From the NCBI GenBank assembly GCA_018882545.1, contig VERS01000055.1:1-8636 (forward strand): 8,636 nt of DNA. The letters run 5' to 3'. Below the pieces are notes generated by a model, which did no database searches, was not told the DNA's origin, and saw only the letters and a list, made by a program, of their open reading frames with translations. The DNA is from Mycobacterium sp. GTDB lineage: Bacteria; Actinomycetota; Actinomycetes; Mycobacteriales; Mycobacteriaceae. A program made the translations under genes and the position numbers. Positions 1 through 5,113 of the stretch are shown here, in pieces. How positions within the stretch are numbered: position 1 is the first letter of the stretch; each line of letters opens with the position of its first letter.

Positions 1-876
1 GAACAGGTGATCCGCCCCACCGGGCTGGTCGACCCCAAGGTGGTGGTCAAGCCGACGAAGGGTCAGATCGACGACTTGATCGGGGAGATCCGGGCCCGGG
101 CCCAACGCGATGAGCGCGTCCTGGTCACCACGCTGACCAAGAAGATGGCCGAGGATCTCACCGATTACCTGCTGGAGATGGGCATCCGGGTTCGCTATCT
201 GCACTCCGAGGTGGACACCCTGCGACGGGTGGAACTGTTGCGCCAGCTACGCCTGGGCGACTACGACGTCCTGGTTGGGATCAACCTGCTGCGGGAAGGT
301 CTCGACCTGCCTGAGGTGTCGCTGGTCGCCATCCTCGACGCCGACAAGGAGGGCTTCCTGCGGTCCACCCGCAGCCTCATCCAGACGATCGGGCGGGCGG
401 CCCGCAACGTCTCCGGCGAGGTGCACATGTACGCCGACAAGATGACCGACTCGATGCGGGAGGCCATCGACGAGACCGAACGCCGGCGTGCCAAGCAGGT
501 CGCCTACAACGAAGAGCGTGGCATCGATCCTCAGCCGCTGCGCAAGAAGATCGCCGACATTCTCGATCAGGTGTACCGGGAGGCCGCGGACAGCGAGGGC
601 GCCGAGATGTTGGAGGTGGGCGGTTCGGGGCGGAATGCGTCGCGCGGCCGGCGTGCGCAGGGCGAGGCCGGCCGGGCCGGGGTGGCGGCGGACCGCGCGG
701 GCCGGGCGTCCGGAGCCATGCCGCGCGCTGAGTTGATCGACCTCATCAAAGAACTGACCGAGCAGATGATGTCGGCGGCCCGAGAACTCCAATTCGAGCT
801 GGCGGCCCGTCTGCGTGACGAGATCGCGGACCTCAAGAAGGAGTTGCGCGGTATGGATGCCGCAGGCTTGAAGTGA
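1..876 (+). CDS. uvrB: UvrABC excinuclease subunit B (3' part)
   Basis: UvrB is the damage-verifying helicase-like subunit of nucleotide excision repair. It is loaded by UvrA and then recruits UvrC for incision. The frame is open from the first base, so the gene begins outside the window; about 291 codons of a roughly 700-codon gene are present. Visible are the C-terminal helicase lobe with motif V ([14 protein letters not shown], from nt 277), motif VI (QTIGRAARN, around nt 382-408) and the C-terminal UVR domain (nt 727-852), a helical hairpin that contacts UvrC and UvrA. Between the helicase core and the UVR domain is a Gly/Arg/Ala-rich linker (nt 604-726), probably flexible. The gene ends in TGA and the next gene starts 144 bp later. 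The match to mycobacterial UvrB is strong and I see no frame disruption. Confidence 0.98.
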   Translation, partial: EQVIRPTGLVDPKVVVKPTKGQIDDLIGEIRARAQRDERVLVTTLTKKMAEDLTDYLLEMGIRVRYLHSEVDTLRRVELLRQLRLGDYDVLVGINLLREGLDLPEVSLVAILDADKEGFLRSTRSLIQTIGRAARNVSGEVHMYADKMTDSMREAIDETERRRAKQVAYNEERGIDPQPLRKKIADILDQVYREAADSEGAEMLEVGGSGRNASRGRRAQGEAGRAGVAADRAGRASGAMPRAELIDLIKELTEQMMSAARELQFELAARLRDEIADLKKELRGMDAAGLK

Positions 877-900
877 TTGCCCCACCGGCCTGGCCTGCGG
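860..900 (+). terminator. Weak hairpin across the uvrB stop codon
   Basis: CCGCAGGC (860-867) pairs perfectly with GCCTGCGG (893-900) around a 25-nt loop that contains the uvrB stop codon. There is no T-tract. The large loop makes this a weak candidate for uvrB transcript termination or 3'-end stabilisation, and it may be chance in GC-rich DNA. Confidence 0.2.
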
Positions 901-977
901 TGTAACCGGGACGCCTCCGCTCGGCCACGGTTCGATAACCGCGCGATTCGCCTGCCCGTCTGGGTGTTGCACGTCTG

Positions 978-983
978 TACTTT
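978..983 (+). promoter_or_regulatory. Candidate -10 box for the Pro/Val-rich protein gene
   Basis: TACTTT fits the mycobacterial TANNNT -10 pattern and would start transcription near 990. That gives a leader of about 30 nt holding the GGAACGGGA ribosome-binding region at 1002-1010. No convincing -35 box is present. The rest of 877-1020 shows nothing else recognisable. Confidence 0.25.
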
Positions 984-1020
984 CGCCTCAGACCTCAACA
1001 CGGAACGGGAATGACCGGCA

Positions 1021-1611
1021 ATGACGATGCCCAGTACCAGCAGTTGGTTCACCCTCAAAGTGGTTGTCAGCGTTGGCTTGTACGGTGCCGCGATGGCATC
1101 GACTCCGGTGGCGGCAGCCGATCCGCTGAAAGCCGGCGGTGGCTACAACTGTATTCAGGATGCGGCGGGTGCAGCCGCTGTGGATCCGGCCTTGTGTGCA
1201 CCGATCGCCGACATGGCCGGTGTCCCAGTGGTTGTTCCGGGTCCGTTGCCGGTGGGGGCCGCCGCGATCGGCGCCCCGGTGCCCGTGGTCGTACCGCCCG
1301 TCCCGGTGGTCGTGCCGCCCGCCCCGGTTGGTGTGCCGCCGGTTCCGGTGGTCGTGCCGCCGGTTCCGGTGGGTGTGCCGCCGGTCCCGGTGGTCGTGCC
1401 GCCGGTTCCGGCGGGCGCTCCGGTCGGCGGCGTGGTGCCGGTGGTCGGCGCACCGATCGCCGCCGCGGCGGCAGGTGTCCCGGTAGCGGCCCCGATACCG
1501 GCTGCCCCGATCCTTGACATGGCCGGGGTGGGTGGAAAAGGTACGCCGATCGGTTCGCCCGCCCCGAGCGACCCCGTCACGGGTCAGCCGATCCTGCCCG
1601 GTCCGGCGTGA
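1021..1611 (+). CDS. Exported Pro/Val-rich repeat protein, unknown function
   Basis: A 196-residue protein that I do not recognise as a named family. The N-terminus is a plausible Sec signal peptide: a lysine at 13, a hydrophobic stretch from about 14 to 32, and an Ala-rich cleavage region ending near A33/D34. The mature part carries two cysteines (C44, C59) that could form a disulfide. A central block (residues 86-134) has seven tandem heptads of the type PVPVVVP, followed by an Ala/Pro/Val-rich tail. The octapeptide API(A/L)DMAG occurs on both sides of the repeats (60-67 and 162-169). The repeat block is probably an extended polyproline-like spacer in the envelope. An alternative ATG lies two codons downstream at 1027. 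The stop is close to the transpeptidase start, so the two genes are probably co-transcribed. Long antisense frames here are complements of the repeat. Confidence 0.78.
   Translation: MTMPSTSSWFTLKVVVSVGLYGAAMASTPVAAADPLKAGGGYNCIQDAAGAAAVDPALCAPIADMAGVPVVVPGPLPVGAAAIGAPVPVVVPPVPVVVPPAPVGVPPVPVVVPPVPVGVPPVPVVVPPVPAGAPVGGVVPVVGAPIAAAAAGVPVAAPIPAAPILDMAGVGGKGTPIGSPAPSDPVTGQPILPGPA
1276..1422 (+). repeat. Seven-copy 21-bp in-frame tandem repeat
   Basis: Seven consecutive 21-bp units encode the heptads PVPVVVP, PVPVVVP, PAPVGVP, PVPVVVP, PVPVGVP, PVPVVVP and PVPAGAP. VVV and VGV or related forms alternate in the later units. Units differ mainly at synonymous bases and at the central Val/Gly codon. 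The in-frame period means copy-number change would lengthen or shorten the protein without breaking it. Confidence 0.95.
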
Positions 1612-1620
1612 CGGTTCGAC

Positions 1621-1626
1621 GGGGAG
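1621..1626 (+). promoter_or_regulatory. Shine-Dalgarno sequence setting the transpeptidase start
   Basis: GGGGAG lies 8 nt before the GTG at 1635 and supports that codon as the start. The in-frame upstream GTG at 1608, which overlaps the previous stop as GTGA, has no purine-rich sequence before it. Coupled initiation at 1608 cannot be excluded and would add nine residues. Confidence 0.6.
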
Positions 1627-1634
1627 CAGGCAGG

Positions 1635-2486
1635 GTGCGCGCTGTGGTTCGTGGTGTTCTGGCGATGGTCGGGATCCTCGCAAGTGTGCTCACCGGCCCG
1701 GCCGGGACTGGTCTTGCGGCGACCAACGAAACGGCCGCCCTCGCAGTCTCCTCGGTATTGCCCAAACCGGGTGACGTGGTCGGCATCGCGCACCCCGTGG
1801 TGGTGACATTCAGCAGGCCGGTCGCCAACCGGCGCGCGGCGGAACGTGTCCTCGACATCTCATCGACCCCGGCCGTGGGGGGCAGGTTCGTCTGGCTTGA
1901 GAGCAATGTCGTGCAGTGGGTGCCTGACGAATTCTGGCCCGCGCACAGTACGGTGGCGCTCTCGGTGGGCGGTCGTCCGACCAACTTCGCGACCGGTGCT
2001 GCTGTCGTCGGCGTCGCCAGCATCGCCGACCACACCTTCACCGTGACTATCGACGGCCTGGAGTCCGGCCCGTCTTCGCCCCTCCCGGCACCGCACCATC
2101 GGCCTCGCTGGGGACAACCGGGTGTGTTTCCGGCCTCGATGGGCAGACCGAAATACCCCACACCGGTAGGTGTGTACACCGTCCTGGCCAAGGAGCGCTC
2201 GGTCACGATGGATTCGAGCAGTGTCGGCATTCCCGTGAACAGCCCCGACGGCTACCACATGACCGTCGAGCACGCTGTGCGGATCACCAAGCGCGGTCTC
2301 TTCGTCCACGGCGCCCCCTGGGCCCTCAACGCACTCGGGAACGCCAACGTCAGCCACGGCTGCGTGAGCCTGAGCCCGGAGGACGCCGAGTGGTACTTCA
2401 ACACCGTTCGGGTCGGCGACCCGGTAATTGTGCGGGAGAACAGCCTCGAGGTCCCCACCGAACCCCGGTTGGGCATCGCCTATTGA
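1635..2486 (+). CDS. Exported L,D-transpeptidase (LdtMt1-like, YkuD domain)
   Basis: This enzyme should form 3-3 (mDap-mDap) cross-links in peptidoglycan outside the membrane, a dominant linkage in mycobacteria and the target of carbapenems. The 283-residue product has a signal peptide (about 1-29, ending GLAA), an Ig-like domain (about 38-135) and a YkuD catalytic domain (about 165-267). The catalytic signature is complete: H225-G, then S240-H-G-C243-V, with C243 the nucleophile. Phrases such as VVGIAHPVVVTFS and SASI/HTFTV-like segments resemble M. tuberculosis LdtMt1 (Rv0116c) as I remember it, although the locus differs. About 18 extra Pro/His/Arg-rich residues (roughly 142-163) sit where the first strand of the catalytic domain would be. 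GTG 1635 is chosen for its Shine-Dalgarno; GTG 1608 is the alternative. It probably shares an mRNA with the Pro/Val-rich gene. Confidence 0.94.
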   Translation: MRAVVRGVLAMVGILASVLTGPAGTGLAATNETAALAVSSVLPKPGDVVGIAHPVVVTFSRPVANRRAAERVLDISSTPAVGGRFVWLESNVVQWVPDEFWPAHSTVALSVGGRPTNFATGAAVVGVASIADHTFTVTIDGLESGPSSPLPAPHHRPRWGQPGVFPASMGRPKYPTPVGVYTVLAKERSVTMDSSSVGIPVNSPDGYHMTVEHAVRITKRGLFVHGAPWALNALGNANVSHGCVSLSPEDAEWYFNTVRVGDPVIVRENSLEVPTEPRLGIAY

Positions 2487-2542
2487 TCACCGCGGCCGCG
2501 AGTGCAGAATCTGGGCCGTGGGACGCCGTGGTGGTCTCGGGA

Positions 2543-2591
2543 GCTGTAGTGACCTGTAGTGAGCTGTCGGGGCTGTCGAGAGCTGTAGTGA
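2543..2591. repeat. Five ~10-bp tandem direct repeats (GCTGTAGTGA type)
   Basis: Head-to-tail units read GCTGTAGTGA (2543), CCTGTAGTGA (2553), GCTGTCGGG (2563), GCTGTCGAGA (2572) and GCTGTAGTGA (2582). Every unit keeps the CTGT core and the spacing is 9-10 bp, about one helical turn. The array lies 57 bp after the transpeptidase stop and about 155 bp before the stress-protein start. It could be a multi-site operator or a 3'-UTR element. I do not recognise the motif. Confidence 0.85.
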
Positions 2592-2606
2592 ACGTCACCT
2601 GGCGCT

Positions 2607-2651
2607 GCTGACGGGGCGTTATGCCTCGTCAGCGGGCGGCCGGGAGGCCGC
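2607..2651 (+). terminator. Two adjacent hairpins after the transpeptidase
   Basis: The first stem is 2607-2617 with 2623-2633: 11 bp including one G-U pair and a GTTAT loop. The second is GCGGCC (2636-2641) with GGCCGC (2646-2651) around a GGGA loop. Neither is followed by a T-tract, as is usual for mycobacterial termination hairpins. They could end the envelope operon transcript before the stress-protein promoter. The position is suitable, but function is inferred only from structure. Confidence 0.4.
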
Positions 2652-2701
2652 GCCGCCGGTCCGGTGTCGGCGAATCGCACCCTACCGCGATACTGAGGCG
2701 T

Positions 2702-2707
2702 TACTGT
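2702..2707 (+). promoter_or_regulatory. Candidate -10 box for the universal stress protein gene
   Basis: TACTGT fits TANNNT and predicts a start near 2714, giving a leader of about 34 nt. GATACT at 2689-2694, with TGTCGG 18 bp upstream of it (2665-2670), is a second, weaker possibility. Neither is decisive from sequence alone. Confidence 0.25.
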
Positions 2708-2730
2708 TTGCGGTTGGCGCAGCAACTTTC

Positions 2731-2746
2731 AGTACTGGAGGGTACT
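2731..2746 (+). promoter_or_regulatory. Shine-Dalgarno presented in a hairpin loop
   Basis: AGTAC (2731-2735) is complementary to GTACT (2742-2746), leaving TGGAGG (2736-2741), the core of the ribosome-binding site, as the six-base loop. The ATG follows at 2748. The short stem would display rather than bury the site. It is strong for a mycobacterial gene and agrees with the abundance reported for the Rv1636-type protein. Confidence 0.45.
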
Positions 2747-2747
2747 C

Positions 2748-3194
2748 ATGGGCGGTTACAACACGGTGGTCGTCGGTACGGACGGCTCGAATTCCTCGCT
2801 GTTGGCGGTCGACCGAGCCGGCGCGCTGGCCTCCGGCCCCGATGCGAGGGTCATCGTCGCCACCGCTTACCTGCCTGTCCCTGAGGACACGCGGGCCGCT
2901 GACACGCTGCGGGACGAGGGTTACAAGATGGTCGGCAATGCCCCGATCTACGACATCCTCCGCGACGCCAGCGAGCGGGCACGGGCCGCCGGTGCGGTCA
3001 ACGTCGAGGAGCGCGCCATCGAGGGCGCGCCGGTGGACGCCCTGGTCGACCTCGCGAACGAGGTGGGTGCGGACCTGATCGTGGTCGGAAACGTCGGCCT
3101 GAACACCATCGCCGGCCGTCTGCTCGGCTCGGTACCCGCCAATGTGGCCCGTAAGTCCGCCACCGACGTTCTGATCGTTCACACCAGCAGTTAG
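2748..3194 (+). CDS. Universal stress protein, Rv1636/TB15.3 orthologue
   Basis: A single-domain UspA-fold protein of 148 residues, the usual size for the family, expected to be a cytoplasmic dimer. The nucleotide-binding signature G-x2-G-x9-GS is intact (G114, G117, G127, S128), and the N-terminal VVVGTDGS strand-loop supplies the conserved Asp (D12). The sequence is collinear with M. tuberculosis Rv1636 as I remember it, including the shared NVEER, GAPVDALV and GRLLGSVPANV segments. Rv1636 and its M. smegmatis counterpart are described as abundant cAMP-binding proteins thought to buffer intracellular cAMP; the same role is inferred here. The start is well supported by TGGAGGG five bases upstream. 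The CorA-type gene begins 17 bp after the stop, so the two are probably co-transcribed. Confidence 0.96.
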   Translation: MGGYNTVVVGTDGSNSSLLAVDRAGALASGPDARVIVATAYLPVPEDTRAADTLRDEGYKMVGNAPIYDILRDASERARAAGAVNVEERAIEGAPVDALVDLANEVGADLIVVGNVGLNTIAGRLLGSVPANVARKSATDVLIVHTSS

Positions 3195-3211
3195 ACCGCA
3201 GGCGCGACGTG

Positions 3212-4243
3212 ATGCACGCCGCGCGTGCAGCAGTCCCGGCTGTCCGCAGCCGACTGTGGTCCGACGGGCGGCTGCTGCTGGAGGACTTCCCACTCCGGGA
3301 CCTCGCCGGGCACTTGCGCCAAGACGGGGTGCTGGTCTGGGTCGATCTACTCAATCCCGACCACAGCCTGGTGGCCGAACTGGCCGACGAACTGTCGCTG
3401 GACCCGAGGTCCGTCGAGGACGTCGTGGAGCACAGTGCGCGCACCAAGGCCAGCCGCTACGCCACCCACACGTTCCTGACCGTCTACGCCACAGCCTTGG
3501 GTCCCCAGATCCCCGGTTCGATCGAGTCACGACTGAACACTGCGCGGGTATCGATCTTCGTGCTGCCGACCGGTGTGGTGACCGTTCGCCACGAAACCGA
3601 TCCGCGCCGCGCCGTTTTCGACATCGACGACGTCATCCGTCGCTGGGATGACAACGCCGACCTGCTGCAGTTCGGCAGTCCAGCACTCCTGCACGGTGTC
3701 CTTGATGTGACGGTAGACAGTCAGTTCGACACCATCCAGCAACTCGACGATGCGATCGAGGCACTGGAGGACGGATTATTCGACGATCGCTCCCAGACCC
3801 GCCAGCTGCAGCGCGACACCTACCGGCTGCGCAAGGAACTCGTGGAGTTGCGCCGTGTCGTGCTACCCATGCGCGAGGTTGTCAACACCGTGATGCGCCG
3901 CGGTACGCCGGGCATGGATGCCGGCGAACTGGAAGGCTGGTACTCCGATTTGTACGAGCACGTCATTCGGGCTGCAGAGTGGACCGAGTCGCTGCGCGAC
4001 ATGGTGACCACGGTGTTCGAGACCAACCTCTCGCTGCAGGACGCTCGGCTGAACACCATCACCAAGAAGCTCGCCGGATGGGCGGCCATCATCGCGGTAC
4101 CCACCCTGATCACCGGCTGGTACGGCCAGAACGTGCCCTATCCCGGCTACGGCAACAACTGGGGCGTGTGGACCAGCGCGCTACTGAGCGTCCTGACCGC
4201 GATCGCGCTGTACTTCGGTTTCAAACGCCGCGACTGGCTGTGA
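3212..4243 (+). CDS. CorA-family divalent cation transporter with GQN signature
   Basis: A 343-residue inner-membrane protein with the CorA plan: a large cytoplasmic alpha/beta N-terminal domain, a long charged helix (about 170-230), and two C-terminal membrane segments (about 284-303 and 318-336). It ends with the basic tail KRRDWL expected to face the cytoplasm. The first membrane segment ends in Y304-G305-Q306-N307 followed by VPYPGYG, where classical CorA has YGMN. The Met-to-Gln change falls in the loop that selects hydrated Mg2+. The family usually moves Mg2+, Co2+ or Ni2+ as a pentamer, but some divergent members move Zn2+, so substrate and direction are uncertain. ATG 3212 is chosen over the adjacent in-frame GTG 3209 because CAGGCG is then 7 nt upstream. 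It probably lies in an operon with the stress protein and converges with the gene ending at 4272. Confidence 0.92.
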   Translation: MHAARAAVPAVRSRLWSDGRLLLEDFPLRDLAGHLRQDGVLVWVDLLNPDHSLVAELADELSLDPRSVEDVVEHSARTKASRYATHTFLTVYATALGPQIPGSIESRLNTARVSIFVLPTGVVTVRHETDPRRAVFDIDDVIRRWDDNADLLQFGSPALLHGVLDVTVDSQFDTIQQLDDAIEALEDGLFDDRSQTRQLQRDTYRLRKELVELRRVVLPMREVVNTVMRRGTPGMDAGELEGWYSDLYEHVIRAAEWTESLRDMVTTVFETNLSLQDARLNTITKKLAGWAAIIAVPTLITGWYGQNVPYPGYGNNWGVWTSALLSVLTAIALYFGFKRRDWL

Positions 4244-4252
4244 GGCCGGGTT

Positions 4253-4267
4253 GTCGACAGTATCGAC
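4253..4267. terminator. Small inverted repeat between convergent genes
   Basis: GTCGA (4253-4257) and TCGAC (4263-4267) can form a 5-bp stem with a five-base loop. It lies in the 28-bp gap between the convergent CorA-type and 70-residue protein genes, where a bidirectional terminator would be expected. The stem is short and has no T-tract, so support is weak. Confidence 0.2.
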
Positions 4268-4271
4268 TCCG

Positions 4272-4484
4272 TTAGGCGTCGTCCCTGCCGGTGAAGGCCT
4301 CTTTGGCCTTCTCCACCGCGTGGGTGGCGATGTCGGTGGCGTCCTGGACGATCGCGCTCGCGCCGCCGGCGATGTCGCCCTTGACGATGTGGCCGGCGTC
4401 CTCAACTATGTCGGCAGCCTTCTCCACGGCATGGGCCGCAATGTCTCTGGCCGCGTTGACCGCGTTCTTCGGGTCGAAGCCCAT
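4272..4484 (-). CDS. Small Ala-rich amphipathic helical protein, unknown
   Basis: A 70-residue protein that I do not recognise. It has no signal peptide or membrane segment and is rich in Ala with regularly spaced Asp, Glu, Lys and Ile/Val, suggesting amphipathic helices. The decapeptide DIA(A/T)HAVEKA occurs at residues 14-23 and 51-60. A second theme, IV(E/Q)DA, occurs at 26-30 and 45-49, so the protein seems built from internal repeats. This composition resembles LEA-like, phasin-like or membrane-surface stress proteins, but assignment would be guesswork. The coding call is supported by GAGGAGG seven bases before the ATG and by the compact non-overlapping position. It is 68 bp downstream of the two small membrane protein genes on the same strand and is probably their operon partner. 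Those 68 bp hold only this ribosome-binding site. Confidence 0.85.
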   Translation of the reverse strand: MGFDPKNAVNAARDIAAHAVEKAADIVEDAGHIVKGDIAGGASAIVQDATDIATHAVEKAKEAFTGRDDA

Positions 4485-4552
4485 CGCCGATCCTCCTCGC
4501 GTCGGAAGTGCTCGCTGTCGACACTAGACCCGAGCGCCGTCGGACGAAAGGT

Positions 4553-4789
4553 TCAGCTGTCCGAACGATCCTTGCTGGCGGTGTTCGCCGACCACCCCCG
4601 GTAGGCCAGAACCGCACTGATGGCGGAGTAGATCGCGACTTCGGCCCACGCGAATTTGACCCCCCATCGGCGCCCGAAGACAACCGGTTCGGTCATGATT
4701 CCCCGGGCTGCGGCGATCGCGTAGGCGGCGTGGGCATAGGCCAGGGCAGCCGCCGAGCCGGACAGGAACTTGTACGCGTCGCCCCTCAT
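4553..4789 (-). CDS. Small two-segment membrane protein, second of a tandem pair
   Basis: A 78-residue protein of unknown function with two hydrophobic segments (about 8-28 and 47-63) and a polar, charged C-terminus. Its first 73 residues align without gaps to the 73-residue product of the gene immediately upstream, with 28 identities by my count. These include FLSG (8-11), H20-A21, G30, P35, GRRW (39-42), W48, Y54, AIS (56-58) and G65-W66. The ATG overlaps the upstream stop as ATGA (4789-4786), the classic arrangement for translational coupling. GAGGGTGG also lies seven bases before it. A longer frame from 4885 exists but would run through the upstream gene in another frame and is not favoured. 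Nothing in the sequence identifies a substrate or partner; a hetero-oligomer with its paralogue is plausible. Confidence 0.83.
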   Translation of the reverse strand: MRGDAYKFLSGSAAALAYAHAAYAIAAARGIMTEPVVFGRRWGVKFAWAEVAIYSAISAVLAYRGWSANTASKDRSDS

Positions 4790-5007
4790 CGTGCAGCCAC
4801 CCTCGTGCGCCAGCCGAGGTAACCCAGCCAGACACTGATCGCCCCGTAGAGGGCGGCCCCCAGCCACGGCGACCAGTCCGGCCATCGCCTGCCCATGAAT
4901 TCAGGCAGGTCGAAAACCCCCGCAGACAGATAGATCGCGATGACCGCATGTTCGACGGCGAACCCGGCAAACAGTCCCGACAGGAATGTGAAGATCTCAC
5001 GTTTCAT
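4786..5007 (-). CDS. Small two-segment membrane protein, first of a tandem pair
   Basis: A 73-residue protein of unknown function with two predicted membrane segments (about 6-28 and 47-66). The linker contains GRRW followed by an aromatic-rich stretch (W45, W48), and the C-terminus is basic. Its neighbour downstream is a paralogue; conserved positions are the FLSG entry to the first helix, a His at 20 inside that helix, GRRW in the loop and the AIS, Y63 and GW positions of the second helix. The intramembrane His and the loop Arg-Arg-Trp are the residues most likely to matter. The start is clear: GGGGAGGA lies seven bases before the ATG. It is the first gene of a leftward operon whose promoter should lie in 5008-5113. 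I know of no named family for it. Confidence 0.87.
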   Translation of the reverse strand: MKREIFTFLSGLFAGFAVEHAVIAIYLSAGVFDLPEFMGRRWPDWSPWLGAALYGAISVWLGYLGWRTRVAAR

Positions 5008-5080
5008 GCTGCTGTCCTCCCCTTGCTGTCCCTCCGCAGCGATGCCGCTTCTGCCAGTCTGGGTCCCCGGGGCGAAGAGG

Positions 5081-5099
5081 GCCTAGAGCAGAAAGTCCC
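5081..5099 (-). promoter_or_regulatory. DosR-box-like half-site upstream of the membrane pair
   Basis: On the minus strand the sequence from 5099 down to 5081 reads GGGACTTTCTGCTCTAGGC. The first nine bases match the GGGACTWW half of the mycobacterial DosR consensus, while the second half is poor. Another GGGAC begins at 5067, 32 bp closer to the gene. The distance of about 75-90 bp to the ATG at 5007 would suit an activator. No clear -10 box was found in 5008-5080, so this is suggestive only. Confidence 0.25.
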
Positions 5100-5113
5100 G
5101 GCGGTCGGACAAC

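Noticed and set aside
929..936. GTTCGATA as half of a mycobacterial LexA box
   Set aside because: The partner TCGAAC half at the correct spacing is missing, and no full SOS box was found elsewhere in the window.
247..1058. Overlapping minus-strand frames across the end of uvrB
   Set aside because: They run antisense to conserved UvrB motifs, with skewed composition typical of shadow frames in GC-rich DNA.
1155..1580. Minus-strand Thr/Gly repeat frame (TGTGG type) that could resemble a PE_PGRS-like protein
   Set aside because: It is another antisense reading of the same tandem repeat, and the plus strand has the signal peptide and ribosome-binding site.
988..1683. Long minus-strand open frame rich in Arg-His-Asp repeats over the Pro/Val gene
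   Set aside because: It is the complement of the 21-bp repeat. It has no signal peptide or ribosome-binding site and overlaps two well-supported plus-strand genes.
2491..2500. CGCGGCCGCG palindrome after the transpeptidase stop
   Set aside because: A short GC palindrome is expected by chance in such DNA, and it has no flanking features suggesting an operator or terminator.
4251..4604. Plus-strand frame over the small minus-strand genes
   Set aside because: It is a shadow of the 70-residue protein. It has no ribosome-binding site and collides with the convergent gene arrangement.
4790..4885. Longer N-terminus for the second small membrane protein
   Set aside because: The extension has no similarity to the paralogue and runs through the upstream gene in another frame. 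The ATGA start at 4789 aligns exactly with the paralogue's Met.
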